Shown piece by piece: positions 25,930-35,399 of a DNA stretch of 64,000 nucleotides. This stretch comes from Clostridia bacterium (GTDB taxonomy: Bacteria; Bacillota; Clostridia; Lachnospirales; Lachnospiraceae). The notes under the pieces were generated by a model, which was not told the DNA's origin, searched no databases, and saw nothing but the letters and a program-made list of their open reading frames with translations. The translations under genes were made by a program, and so were the position numbers. Every line of letters starts with the position of its first letter. Position 1 is the stretch's first letter. The DNA lies in assembly GCA_910574475.1 (NCBI GenBank), contig CAJTAT010000004.1, positions 1 to 64,000 of the forward strand, written 5' to 3'.

Positions 25930-26238
25930 ATGAATATTCACAAAACAGATTATCTTACTGATGAGGACACACTCTACCGCCTTGCAGAATTATTTAAAGT
26001 ATTTGGAGATCCAACCAGAATCCGGATCCTTTATACTCTCTCTGGGCAAGAGCTATGTGTCCAGGACATTGCTAAGGAACTGGAAATGACCCAGAGTGCT
26101 ATCTCTCACCAGCTTCGCATTTTAAAACAGATGTCCCTTGTGAAATTCCGCAGAGACGGGAAGACCATGTATTATTCCCTGGCTGATGACCATGTAGCTA
26201 CAATTATGGCTCAGGGATTGGAACATGTGTGTGAGTAA
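25930..26238 (+). CDS. ArsR/SmtB-family zinc-sensing repressor
   Basis: A 102-residue winged-helix repressor. The helix-turn-helix is LCVQDIAKELEMTQSAISHQLRILKQ. The C-terminal helix has the alpha-5 metal site spacing exactly, Asp86-x-His88-x10-His99-x2-Glu102, as in SmtB and CzrA. The alpha-3 cysteine motif of CadC/ArsR is not complete (a single Cys in ELCVQD). Zinc (or cobalt) sensing is therefore most likely. It lies 222 bases after the exporter gene, with its own promoter, and probably acts on the operator at 23202-23219. Confidence 0.93.
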   Translation: MNIHKTDYLTDEDTLYRLAELFKVFGDPTRIRILYTLSGQELCVQDIAKELEMTQSAISHQLRILKQMSLVKFRRDGKTMYYSLADDHVATIMAQGLEHVCE

Positions 26239-26318
26239 CAATTATGCCCCCTTAGATGAGCAGATTGTTTATGGAGATTTGAATGCAAATGAAGAAGGTT
26301 GGATCTAATAGATGCCTC

Positions 26319-26384
26319 AACTATGAAATATGTCTGACCAACCGTGAGGCAAAACAAATGTTTCGGTTTATGGTGAAGAGATAG
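26319..26384 (+). pseudogene. tiny relic of an AAA-ATPase-like gene
   Basis: A short in-frame stretch reads NYEICLTNREAKQMFRFMVK and stops. This pattern (YE..LTN.E....F..M) resembles a conserved block of the predicted AAA-ATPase/PD-(D/E)XK proteins common in gut Clostridia. Nothing else of the gene survives. It lies between the ArsR gene and an Rpn-type gene. Confidence 0.3.
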
Positions 26385-26402
26385 AACCATCCTCCTTATA
26401 CA

Positions 26403-27305
26403 CTAATCCTCTCCTTTTTCCCATAAGGCAACTTGCTGTTTTGCTCTTTCATACTCTTCTACTGATATTTCAAGACCCTCACAAGCCTTCTCCAAATCAA
26501 GATCAAAATTTTTCATAAATAATTCTACATTTTTCACCAAGGTTACGAGGCTGCCTTTCTCTATGCCTTGTTCCACACCTTGTTTTAATCCTTGTTCCCT
26601 GCCGTGCTCTAACCCTATCTCAAGAATATTCATCTTCACAGCCTCCCATTCTTCTGATTCTTTTACCTCTCCCACGATTCTGTCCAGTTCCAGAATCCGC
26701 TTGTCCTTTACTATGATTTCTTCATTTTCTAACGTCGTATTTTTCATATATTGTAGCAGGCTGACCAGTTCTGCCCTGCCGTTTTTGCTTGTCATATTCA
26801 GAAAAATTTTACTTGTGCCATCTTCCAAAGGCAGGCCCGGTACTTCCTCGCACCATTCACTAAAAGTATATCTTGCCAGATCTCTTCCAAAAATATCCTC
26901 CTGGGTAATAAATATAATTACTGTTGACGGCAAATGCTTATATCGGGTAGTTTTCCCTGATTTCAAAATGGGTGTATCGATTAATCCCTGGTAAAACCTA
27001 GATCTCCTGCGGATATCATCCCCACTTGAATCATTCTGCATTTCCATGTCAAACTGTCTATTCCCCATATCCTGTGCCCAAGCATCCAAGCGTATAGCTC
27101 GCTTGCCTGATTTGTTCAATACCACCTGCTCTACTTTGACTTCCTTCAAGATCAAATCAGGCTCATCCAGTATGATGCTGAGCACTCCCTGGTAAGCTTC
27201 TTTCACCTTCATGACTGACAAAAACAGGGCAAAATCACTTAAATTAAATTGATAGTCCTCAAGGATCTCCATCTGGGCTTTCTTTTCTTCTTCCTTCTGC
27301 TGCAT
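26403..27305 (-). CDS. Rpn-family PD-(D/E)XK nuclease / putative transposase
   Basis: A 300-residue protein of the recombination-promoting nuclease family. The nuclease core is visible as AIRLDAWAQDMGNRQFDMEMQND, with Asp and the E-x-Q that replaces D/E-x-K in this family. The region YLSMELFY-like core is followed by RYKHLPSTVIIFITQEDIFG. The C-terminus has a charged GREQGLKQGVEQGIEKG repeat, typical of these genes. The start is ATG at 27305. Such genes spread by horizontal transfer; a DNA-cutting role is known for the E. coli Rpn proteins, but a cellular role here is open. Confidence 0.85.
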   Translation of the reverse strand: MQQKEEEKKAQMEILEDYQFNLSDFALFLSVMKVKEAYQGVLSIILDEPDLILKEVKVEQVVLNKSGKRAIRLDAWAQDMGNRQFDMEMQNDSSGDDIRRRSRFYQGLIDTPILKSGKTTRYKHLPSTVIIFITQEDIFGRDLARYTFSEWCEEVPGLPLEDGTSKIFLNMTSKNGRAELVSLLQYMKNTTLENEEIIVKDKRILELDRIVGEVKESEEWEAVKMNILEIGLEHGREQGLKQGVEQGIEKGSLVTLVKNVELFMKNFDLDLEKACEGLEISVEEYERAKQQVALWEKGED

Positions 27306-27521
27306 AAAATATTACCTCTCTTTCTTATAGGGCAGAGAGGATATTTTTGCTGTCTCTTCCTCCCTGCCGTTATTCGGTTGTAAGCAAGGAGTTTTACAGA
27401 GAATACTCTGCGTAGATATGGACAGAGCTGTCCACTTAGATATGATTAGAATCTTTCATCGTTCTTTGCTTAGAATAATTTTAGCATATTCTTTTTTATG
27501 CCGCAACTATATTATAAAATG

Positions 27522-27555
27522 AGCCCCGCCAAAGGTTATTTTCTTTGGCGGGGCT
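27522..27555 (-). terminator. terminator of the surface-protein gene
   Basis: Arms AGCCCCGCCAAAG (27522-27534) and CTTTGGCGGGGCT (27543-27555) are perfectly complementary over 13 bases with an 8-base loop. The minus-strand copy is followed by CATTTTAT, about 33 bases after the stop codon. It could work in both directions. Confidence 0.85.
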
Positions 27556-27587
27556 TGGTTGTAAAATCTTGTTCCAGTAATCTCCGA

Positions 27588-30500
27588 CTAGTCTTTTTTC
27601 TTAAACTGAGCCCGAATCAAACAGATAATCAATATCAACAGTACTAATGCAACAGCTGCGGAAATGGCATAAAATGCTATCTGTGCAGTATCGCCAGTCT
27701 TGGCACCTGCCGCCCGTGTCGTAGTAGAAGTCTTCTTAGTTGTATTGGCTGTATTTGTCGTAGGCGTCTTTGTGGTAGTCGTTGTGCTAGTCTTTTTATC
27801 ATCTGTCTTTTTGTCATCTGACTTATTATCATCTGACTTATTATCTGTGTTATTCGTGTTCCCGTTGTTTGTATTCCCGTTGTTTGTGTTCCCGTTGTTT
27901 GTATTCCCATTGTTTGTGTTACCTGGATTATTTGGGTTATCCGGGTTATTTGGGTTATCCGGGTTATTTGGATTATCCGGGTTATTCGGATTATCCGGGT
28001 TATTCGGATTATCCGGGTTATTCGGATTATCCGGGTTATTTGGATCATCTGGATCATTTGGACCTGGATTTGTACTGTTAGCCGGTGCCCAAGCAATGGC
28101 TACAGGTGACAGACCCGTTACTTTAATTGTTATGCCTTCATCCGTCTGCTCCAGCACAGATAATGTGCCACTATTCGCATTGGGACTTGATGGAACAAAT
28201 TGTTCTATAGTTCCTGGGTCAAGCTTTCCGCCTGAATAATCCTTTCCTTCAATCTCTGAGGTAATCATATGCACTGCCACAAACCGATTGTTTTTGGATG
28301 TGCCTTCTGGATAGGGAAGTGTTAGGATCAATCCGCCTTTGTCAAAGGCCTCTACTGTAACTCCGTCTTTATCCCTCACCTCTACGTCAAAAACTTTATA
28401 GTTTTCTTCTGATTTATTACCAAGCTGCTCCGCACGAAGATCCTTAACACTTGAAATCACCCTGTTCTTCATGCTTAATGTAGTCTCTATACCTTCCAGA
28501 GCTTTTGGCTGATGAACCACATTATCCTCTGTCACATGCAGTGAATAGGCAGTACTTGTAAGCTTAATTCCGTCCTCAGGAGTGGCAGGGCTTGCATAAT
28601 TGCTTGCATAATCAGCGCCGGCTTCATTGACATTGAGCAGTCTCGCATTTGAAACAATCAGTTTTTCGCCGTCCTCACTCAATGACATACCGCCGTATGT
28701 GGCAACCACTCTTCCTTTATCCTCATCCAACAGACCATGGAGCTTCAATCCTCCATATACAGAGTATTTTCCGTCCTTGTCTGCCACAATGATATCCGTT
28801 GTATTCCAGGACAACTGCTTTGGAAGAATCTCAAACTTATACTCTTGGTCAAAACTTATATTATAATTGGGATTAGCTACATTACCAGGATTGATCTTGT
28901 AGGTTCCCACCTTGTCAAACCTATCTTCTCCAGGATCTTTGCCGCCGTTTACAGTATTATCCTTGTCACGCTCACGGCCCAAATCACCAGCTAGTGTATC
29001 TCCTTCCACGAGATCGGCCATGCTCTCTTCGTCGAGTTCCATGGGCTCTTCCGCGTCAGCATCAAAGGTGCCGTAGATCTTGTGTGGATTTCCCTTAACT
29101 TTAAGCGACAGATCCTTTTTACTAATATTAATCAGCTTATAGCCTATTCCTTCCGTCGAATAAGGTGATTGGCCTACAATGATCTTAAGCACATAATTGC
29201 CTGTGGCGTCCTCTCCTCCTATCGCATTTTTCACATCCTGCCAGGAGGGGAAGTCTCCCTGTCCTTCGACTCCTCTGCTCACCAGAGTTCCCACTCCAGC
29301 TTCGACAGCTTCTATGGATTCAGCCTTATACCACTCATACGTAAGGGAACCGTGTCCTGTGCCTCCCTTATTGGATTCTCCAATACCCACAGTAAAGTCT
29401 CTGTTCTCTATGGGCTCTTTTATCTCATCCCCATAGGTATAAGTACCAGAAAAATTATTCAGGTCTACGTTTAACTTGCCTCGGATAACAAGAATCTCCT
29501 CTTCCTTTGTCAGGCAAGCGTCTTCACCTGGTCCCAGCGTATGATTGGCATCCTCTTCATAGTGAACTGACACTTGATATTTGCCAAGAGGTAAATATCC
29601 TTCTCCAGAGGTAGTTGGGATCGTAATTTTTACAGTTGTAATCGCACCATTTTGCTTGAACTCAACAGTATATGGTACTTCCGTAGTCAGATTTGGTCTT
29701 GAAGCTAAGTTAGAATCTTTTATTGGAGGCTGGCCTGTTGGCGCATTACCACTTTCATCCTCTATATGCTCAACTTTAACCTTTAAACCATCACTTACGC
29801 CTTGTGTTCCCGTCTTTCCTCGGCTCTCTATTGCCATATTAATAGCAAGATTGATTGTGCTGCCATGCTCATATGCTGTCGCTCCCTCTCTCTGATCCTC
29901 AGGAATATTTTCGAGATATGGATGACCTTCTGGTATAGCAGGAGCGCCTGTATCAATCTTCAAAGAAGCAGGATCCATTTTGATTGCAACACTATATACT
30001 GGCCCTACACTAGTACCCTTTGTGTAACCTACATAATAGGTACCTGACCACTTTACTTCACTTGTTTTTTCCCTCATGCCACTGTCAATATTATCTTTGT
30101 AAACATCAGGATTCCAACCTGGATCAAGATCTACAGTGAATGTAGCCTTTAGTGTAGTATCCTCTATTTCTTCTTTGTAACCGCCTTTCAACAGCTCTGA
30201 ATAGTGATCCTCGCCGTCATAAGCAAGCTTATCTGGAACAATGATAATCTCCGTCTCCATACCTGTGAGATAAAACTCTCCAGCACTGTCTGATGTAAAG
30301 GTAAGAGCTTGCAGACGATTTCGAGCCGCTGTTCTCAAAACACCATTATTGGCAAAAGTTGTACTTCCAGTGCCAGACAATGTACCTGTATCTTGTATGA
30401 TGATCGTTCCCTCATTCACAGCCCCACCAAGAGTCAGAGTACTGCCATTTACAATCGTCAAATCCTCCTGACGATTGGTGAAAGTACCACTAACGGTCAT

Positions 30501-32429
30501 CTTGGCATCTTCCGCCAGTGCGAGCTTACCATCATTGGTAAAAGCACCTGTAATTATGGCCTCGTTCTTCTTATTCAGCGTTAAAGTTCCTGTATTGTTA
30601 AACGCACCATCTACAGACAGCTCCTGACCTGTGAAGCTGCTGACTGTCCGTTCTGCCAGTTGTACTTTTCCCTCATTGTTGAACTCAGTTTTAACATCCA
30701 GTTTACATCCATCGCCAATATCTACAATACTATTACCACTGTTTACAAATGTATTGTCAACCATAGTAATATTGTTTGTAGAGGGATCTCTGACTGGAAC
30801 CTGCGTCTTATTAACCACCATAGTGGCGGTATTTGCCAGCTTTAATTCCTTACGATTGAAATAATTTCCATTAACAGTCAGCGCACTTCTATCACTGACA
30901 GTCACTGTCCCTTCATTGATAAATGAACCTGTCGTAACTCCACTTGGACTGGTTGACGCTGTATCATGAGTGATTACCAGTGTACCCTTATTATAAACTG
31001 GAGCTGAGCCGGAAGCAGTATTCGTAATGGTACTTCCTTCAATATTTAATGTACCGCCTTTTTCATTTATAATCTCACCGGAGACTTCCAATTTTGCATT
31101 GTAGACATTCAGAATACAACCGTTGGGAACTGTTATGATATCCCTTCCTGAATTAATCTCATTGCTCTTATTAACTACTAATGTACATGCTTGGCCTGGT
31201 GTTCTCAAAGTCACTTTTTTGACATTACTGCCAATAGAAAATATGGACCTAAAAGTAGCGTCGCTGATATCTATATTAAGATCACGCAATTCAATATCAT
31301 ATTCCCCATTGCCTTCTTCGCCGGTCAACTGAAGCAGTGGGTTTGTAGCTCCTTGTATTGTAGGTGGTTTTACCCATGTCCCTGTAATATAATATCTTCC
31401 AGCACTTTTAAGCTCTATATGCTCATCTACTTTTTCATACTTTGTACCAGATTCCCCGACTACTTCCACTCCACCAAATTCTGCTGCACCAGAACCCCAT
31501 GTTGGATCCGCCTGCGGCGCCGGTGTCCCCGCCGCATCCGCCGGAGTACTTGCATTAGCCCTGGCCGGCGCCTTGTGGGCACCACCTACCACCTGTACGG
31601 AGATAGTTGGAAGCTGTAATCCTGTTGGTACAACCAGTGTATTCCCCTGTGCGTCTGTAGCTGGCGGTGTGGCAACAAATGTATAGCGAGTACCACTTTC
31701 GGAACGGAAGGTTCCATATGTACTTTTATCGCCTGTTGTATCTATCTTCCACTCCCAGCCACTGATTTCTTCATTATTGGGATCTGAATTATATACCTTC
31801 GCAACAGAAAAAATTGCTTTTGTAGCTGCAAAAGTACCTGATACTTCATGAGGCTTCACAGTGACAGCCTTCATACTCAGGGTCGTCGGCAGTTCTGGAT
31901 TGCTCCCTTCTGCAAGTGTCTGAAAAGATATATTAGATGGCAAGGGAGCAAATTCCCTGATTGTTGTAGTTCCTTTGCTGTTTTCCCCTTCCCCATTCGC
32001 AGAATTATTATCGGATGAGTCTGGTTCATTTGACACATCGGATTGATTCGGTTCGTCCGATTCACTAGAATTATCATTAGAATCTGATTTATCTGGTGCC
32101 TCTGAATCTGGTGTCGTTGTATCATCATTTCCATCCGGCACATCTGATTCATTTGGCGTGTTAGTCGTATCTGTCGTGTCAGATGAATTTGCAGGATCTG
32201 ACGGATTTGTTGTGTCAGATGGATCCGCAGAATCTGTCTGATCCGTTGCGTCAGTCTTACCTGATGGATCTGTCGTCGTGTCAGAAGTACCTGGTGTGGT
32301 AGTATCTGAGGTATCAGATTTATCTGACATATCTGTCGCCAACACGGTTAAATTTACCGAACTGCTGAGAACGACAATTCCTAGTGTCAACAGAGCTGTC
32401 CGCCTCAACCATTTTCCCCATTCTTTCAT
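27588..32429 (-). CDS. large repeat-rich cell-surface protein
   Basis: A 1613-residue exported protein. A signal peptide with basic start and hydrophobic core ends near residue 31 (SSVNLTVLATD). A Ser/Thr/Asp/Pro-rich low-complexity stretch follows to about 150. The middle has many short repeats of the N-x-G-T-x-T/V type (TFNNTGTLT, NEGTIIIQDTGTLS), which suggests a right-handed beta-helix. Further on are MBG/YDG-like blocks (NPHKIYGTFDADAEEPMEL). Near the end are PNNPDN and GNTNN repeats. The C-terminus has AAGAKTGDTA, one hydrophobic helix and RAQFKKKD. That is a sorting-signal layout, but the usual Pro of LPxTG is absent, so covalent sortase anchoring is uncertain. The start has AAGGAG. 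An adhesin or S-layer-like role is inferred. Confidence 0.9.
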   Translation of the reverse strand: MKEWGKWLRRTALLTLGIVVLSSSVNLTVLATDMSDKSDTSDTTTPGTSDTTTDPSGKTDATDQTDSADPSDTTNPSDPANSSDTTDTTNTPNESDVPDGNDDTTTPDSEAPDKSDSNDNSSESDEPNQSDVSNEPDSSDNNSANGEGENSKGTTTIREFAPLPSNISFQTLAEGSNPELPTTLSMKAVTVKPHEVSGTFAATKAIFSVAKVYNSDPNNEEISGWEWKIDTTGDKSTYGTFRSESGTRYTFVATPPATDAQGNTLVVPTGLQLPTISVQVVGGAHKAPARANASTPADAAGTPAPQADPTWGSGAAEFGGVEVVGESGTKYEKVDEHIELKSAGRYYITGTWVKPPTIQGATNPLLQLTGEEGNGEYDIELRDLNIDISDATFRSIFSIGSNVKKVTLRTPGQACTLVVNKSNEINSGRDIITVPNGCILNVYNAKLEVSGEIINEKGGTLNIEGSTITNTASGSAPVYNKGTLVITHDTASTSPSGVTTGSFINEGTVTVSDRSALTVNGNYFNRKELKLANTATMVVNKTQVPVRDPSTNNITMVDNTFVNSGNSIVDIGDGCKLDVKTEFNNEGKVQLAERTVSSFTGQELSVDGAFNNTGTLTLNKKNEAIITGAFTNDGKLALAEDAKMTVSGTFTNRQEDLTIVNGSTLTLGGAVNEGTIIIQDTGTLSGTGSTTFANNGVLRTAARNRLQALTFTSDSAGEFYLTGMETEIIIVPDKLAYDGEDHYSELLKGGYKEEIEDTTLKATFTVDLDPGWNPDVYKDNIDSGMREKTSEVKWSGTYYVGYTKGTSVGPVYSVAIKMDPASLKIDTGAPAIPEGHPYLENIPEDQREGATAYEHGSTINLAINMAIESRGKTGTQGVSDGLKVKVEHIEDESGNAPTGQPPIKDSNLASRPNLTTEVPYTVEFKQNGAITTVKITIPTTSGEGYLPLGKYQVSVHYEEDANHTLGPGEDACLTKEEEILVIRGKLNVDLNNFSGTYTYGDEIKEPIENRDFTVGIGESNKGGTGHGSLTYEWYKAESIEAVEAGVGTLVSRGVEGQGDFPSWQDVKNAIGGEDATGNYVLKIIVGQSPYSTEGIGYKLINISKKDLSLKVKGNPHKIYGTFDADAEEPMELDEESMADLVEGDTLAGDLGRERDKDNTVNGGKDPGEDRFDKVGTYKINPGNVANPNYNISFDQEYKFEILPKQLSWNTTDIIVADKDGKYSVYGGLKLHGLLDEDKGRVVATYGGMSLSEDGEKLIVSNARLLNVNEAGADYASNYASPATPEDGIKLTSTAYSLHVTEDNVVHQPKALEGIETTLSMKNRVISSVKDLRAEQLGNKSEENYKVFDVEVRDKDGVTVEAFDKGGLILTLPYPEGTSKNNRFVAVHMITSEIEGKDYSGGKLDPGTIEQFVPSSPNANSGTLSVLEQTDEGITIKVTGLSPVAIAWAPANSTNPGPNDPDDPNNPDNPNNPDNPNNPDNPNNPDNPNNPDNPNNPDNPNNPGNTNNGNTNNGNTNNGNTNNGNTNNTDNKSDDNKSDDKKTDDKKTSTTTTTKTPTTNTANTTKKTSTTTRAAGAKTGDTAQIAFYAISAAVALVLLILIICLIRAQFKKKD
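27856..28050. repeat. tandem repeats in the surface-protein gene
   Basis: Four 15-bp units (core TTCCCGTTGTTTG) run from 27856 to 27915 and encode the GNTNN repeats. Seven 18-bp units (core GGTTATTYGGRTTATCC) run from 27925 to 28050 and encode PNNPDN. The units are nearly identical, so copy number is likely to vary between strains through slippage. Confidence 0.9.
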
Positions 32430-33012
32430 AAATACTCCGCTCCTTTTTATAATCTGTTCATTTGTATTAACCTATTCTGGGCATGTATCATTATATGCTC
32501 GAACGGGCAAATCAGCCCTCCTTTGCAGAACAGCTGACATATATCCAAATTACTTTTATTTTATCAGAAATCCCCCAAAAAAGAAAGTACCTAATTAGCT
32601 AATTTTTCCCGTTTTTACAGGATTTTTTTAGGAATATCTTATTTGGTAGAGAAGTCAAATATATGGATAGTATATTATATATATCGGCATGGAAATCAGT
32701 TACATTATAGTATGAGAGAAAATAAAATCATTTGGAAATAATAGGGAGATACTTCTTGAAAATCATTATCACCCCCAGCTATTTTACATTGACATTCCCT
32801 TTCCCAACCTTTAGAATAAAAGAAAAAGTGAAAATCTTTCTGTCTGTTTCCGCAGAATATCATTCTCCTCAGACAGAATTCCCGGCATCTCGCTGACATT
32901 TTCACACAATGAAATTTTATATGTTGGCAGGCGCCGATACCATTTTCACTTAGCTTGGATTGTCTTTTTCATTTCTGGAGGAATGTTTCGCCGCCTGCGG
33001 GAAGGAAGGACT
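32430..33012. other. 583-bp intergenic region
   Basis: No gene is seen. It holds the upstream regions of two divergent genes. A -10-like TATAAT lies on the minus strand near 32494, about 65 bases before the surface-protein start, without a good -35 box. The stretch 32630-32760 is AT-rich and carries no open frame with a ribosome binding site. The rest has no clear repeats or RNA structure that I can support. Confidence 0.5.
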
Positions 33013-33996
33013 ATGAGCCTAGACAACACACCTTATGATGACGCGTTCCGCACTCTCCTGAATGACAGCAGCAGCCTCATCATTCCTGTCATTAACGAAG
33101 TGTTTGAAGAGCATTATACTGGAGATGAAAAAATCATCTTCTCGCCCAACGAACATTTCCTGAACCGGCAGAATGGAGAGGAACATGAACGAATCACAGA
33201 TACCAGTTTTGAAATACTGGGGGAAGAAGCGAAAAAGTACCATTGGGAATGTCAGAGCACGGATGACAGCAGCATGTTGATTCGGTTTTTCGAATATGAT
33301 ACTCAAATCGCCTTGGATAGCGGCGCAATACGGAAGAATCTCCTCTCTGTCACACTCCCACACTCGGCAGTACTGTTTCTCCTCTGTAACGCCGCCACAC
33401 CGGACACAATGCAGATTGAAATTCTGACTCCCGGAGGAAGGGTCACTTACGACATCCCAGTTATGAAGTCACAACATTATACTATAGAAGAAATTTTTGA
33501 AAAGAATTTACTGTTTCTGATCCCATTCTATATATTTACGCATGAAGAATATTTTGATAAATACGATAAAAATATTGTTCAATTGGCGCGTTTAGAATCG
33601 AAATATCAATATATTATAAGTATGCTGGGACAATTAACATACAAACACATCATTAATGAATACACAAAATGTACCATAATTGATATGTCCAAAAAAGTTT
33701 TAAGACACATTGCACAAAAGCATAAAAATGTCAGGGAAGGAGTGGAATCTATTATGGGTGGAAAAGTTTTGGAATATGAGGCTAAAACCATAAAAAATGA
33801 GGGAATTCAGGAGGGCTTATCTATAGGGAGAAAAGAAGGAAGAAAAGAAGGTAAGCTGGAAGGAAAATTGGAGGGAACTCTGGAAACACTTTTTGGCCTT
33901 GTCAACGACAAGCTGCTATCCCTCCAAGTCGCGGCTTCCCGCGTACAGCTTTCAGAAGAAGAATTTCTGGCAAAGATGCAGAAATACAATCGTTAA
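33013..33996 (+). CDS. Rpn-family PD-(D/E)XK nuclease / putative transposase
   Basis: A 327-residue protein of the Rpn family. The start is ATG at 33013, with AAGGAAGGA upstream. The N-terminal block YDDAFRTLLNDSSSLIIPVINE and the core TDTSFEILGEEAKKYHWECQS show Asp and E-x-Q nuclease residues. The C-terminus has the lysine/glutamate/glycine run GRKEGRKEGKLEGKLEGTLE, which is usual. It differs clearly in sequence from the Rpn gene at 26403-27305, so it is a separate lineage. The two Rpn genes bracket the surface-protein gene. Confidence 0.82.
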   Translation: MSLDNTPYDDAFRTLLNDSSSLIIPVINEVFEEHYTGDEKIIFSPNEHFLNRQNGEEHERITDTSFEILGEEAKKYHWECQSTDDSSMLIRFFEYDTQIALDSGAIRKNLLSVTLPHSAVLFLLCNAATPDTMQIEILTPGGRVTYDIPVMKSQHYTIEEIFEKNLLFLIPFYIFTHEEYFDKYDKNIVQLARLESKYQYIISMLGQLTYKHIINEYTKCTIIDMSKKVLRHIAQKHKNVREGVESIMGGKVLEYEAKTIKNEGIQEGLSIGRKEGRKEGKLEGKLEGTLETLFGLVNDKLLSLQVAASRVQLSEEEFLAKMQKYNR

Positions 33997-34021
33997 AATA
34001 TGCAATCCTACTGTATACTCA

Positions 34022-34068
34022 GTAAGCCAGGAAATACTGCTTACACAGCCTCCCTGGCTTACGTTTTC
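34022..34068 (+). terminator. terminator after the Rpn-type gene
   Basis: Arms GTAAGCCAGG (34022-34031) and CCTGGCTTAC (34053-34062) pair perfectly over 10 bases and are followed by GTTTTCTC. It separates the plus-strand gene from the convergent malic enzyme gene. Confidence 0.7.
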
Positions 34069-34094
34069 TCATCAAACAGCTTCTGCTTTCTCTT

Positions 34095-35282
34095 CTATAT
34101 TCTGGCCACGCCGCTCTTCCTTGCCGCCTCAGACACGGCTGCCGCCACAGCTTTTCCCACTCTCGGGTCAAAAGCAGCCGGTATGATATAATCCTCAGAG
34201 AGCTCCTCATCTGAAATCAACTCGGACAAAGCTTTAGACGCTGCCAGCTTCATCTCATCGTTGATGTCACTGGCTCTCACATCAAAGGCTCCACGGAAAA
34301 TACCTGGAAATGCCAGCACATTATTAATCTGGTTTGGATAATCGCTTCTTCCTGTAGAGACGACTCTTGCCCCTCCCGCTTTTGCATCCTCCGGGAAGAT
34401 CTCCGGCGTCGGGTTGGCACAAGCGAAGATAATAGCATCCTTTGCCATGGTCTTTACCATTTCTGTCGTCAGACTGCCTGGAGCACTTACACCGATGAAT
34501 ACATCTGCCCCCTTAATAATATCGGAGAGACCCCCATGTACTTTTTTTAAGTTTGTAACCTTTGCCATCTCATCCTTAATGGGATTCATACCCTTCTCCC
34601 GGCCTTCATAAATGGCTCCAGTCCGATCGCAGAGGGTGATGTCATGAATTCCAGCAGTCAAAAGCAGTCTCGTAATTGAAATTGCTGCTGCGCCGGCGCC
34701 GTTTACCACCACTTTGATCCCCTCTTTTTTCTTTCCCACAAGGCGCAGAGCGTTGGTCAGGCCCGCCAGGGTAATCACTGCTGTCCCGTGCTGATCATCG
34801 TGGAACACAGGGATATCACATTTTTCCTTTAATCGCTTCTCGATCTCAAAACAGCGGGGCGCGGAGATGTCCTCCAGATTGACTCCCCCAAAGCTCCCGG
34901 AAATGAGATAGATGGTATTTACAATATCGTCTACATCCTTGCTTTTAATACAGAGAGGGTAAGCATCCACATCTGCAAACTCTTTAAATAATACACATTT
35001 TCCTTCCATTACAGGCATGCCTGCTTCCGGGCCGATATCTCCAAGCCCCAGAACCGCCGTTCCATCTGTCACTACCAGGCAGCTATTCCAGCGGTTCGTA
35101 TACACATAAGATTTGCTGATATCCTTTTGAATCTCCAGACAAGGCTGTGCCACCCCCGGTGTGTAGGCCAGCGACAAATCTTCTTTTGTCTTAACCGGAA
35201 CCCTGGATTTAATCTCGATTTTTCCCTTGCACTCCTCGTGCAGCTTCAGACTTTTTTCGCCAATTGACATTGTTTCTCCCAT
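34095..35282 (-). CDS. NAD(P)-dependent malic enzyme
   Basis: A 395-residue enzyme that decarboxylates malate to pyruvate, in the short bacterial form (no phosphotransacetylase-like domain). Typical blocks are [53 protein letters not shown] and the nucleotide-binding [14 protein letters not shown]. The start is ATG at 35282 with AAGGAG nine bases before it; a longer reading starts 30 bases upstream but has no binding site. A LysR-type gene lies upstream on the same strand, which suggests malate-linked control. Confidence 0.93.
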   Translation of the reverse strand: MGETMSIGEKSLKLHEECKGKIEIKSRVPVKTKEDLSLAYTPGVAQPCLEIQKDISKSYVYTNRWNSCLVVTDGTAVLGLGDIGPEAGMPVMEGKCVLFKEFADVDAYPLCIKSKDVDDIVNTIYLISGSFGGVNLEDISAPRCFEIEKRLKEKCDIPVFHDDQHGTAVITLAGLTNALRLVGKKKEGIKVVVNGAGAAAISITRLLLTAGIHDITLCDRTGAIYEGREKGMNPIKDEMAKVTNLKKVHGGLSDIIKGADVFIGVSAPGSLTTEMVKTMAKDAIIFACANPTPEIFPEDAKAGGARVVSTGRSDYPNQINNVLAFPGIFRGAFDVRASDINDEMKLAASKALSELISDEELSEDYIIPAAFDPRVGKAVAAAVSEAARKSGVARI

Positions 35283-35399
35283 AATAACATGCTCCTTCCA
35301 ATCTCTGCTCATCTCAAGTTCCTAACTTTCTAACTCTTATCATAATTTGTTTTTGTCAATTGGTAAAATATTGGTTTTTTATTAGTCCATAGTTTTTTC

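Noticed and set aside
27841-28080. CRISPR-like repeat array
   Set aside because: The 15- and 18-bp units are contiguous, have no unique spacers and encode protein repeats.
27700-28239. 179-residue open frame on the plus strand with LFGLSG repeats
   Set aside because: It is the reverse reading of the PNNPDN repeats in the surface-protein gene and has no ribosome binding site.
32705-32905. 66-residue minus-strand frame upstream of the Rpn gene
   Set aside because: No ribosome binding site, biased composition and no recognisable pattern.
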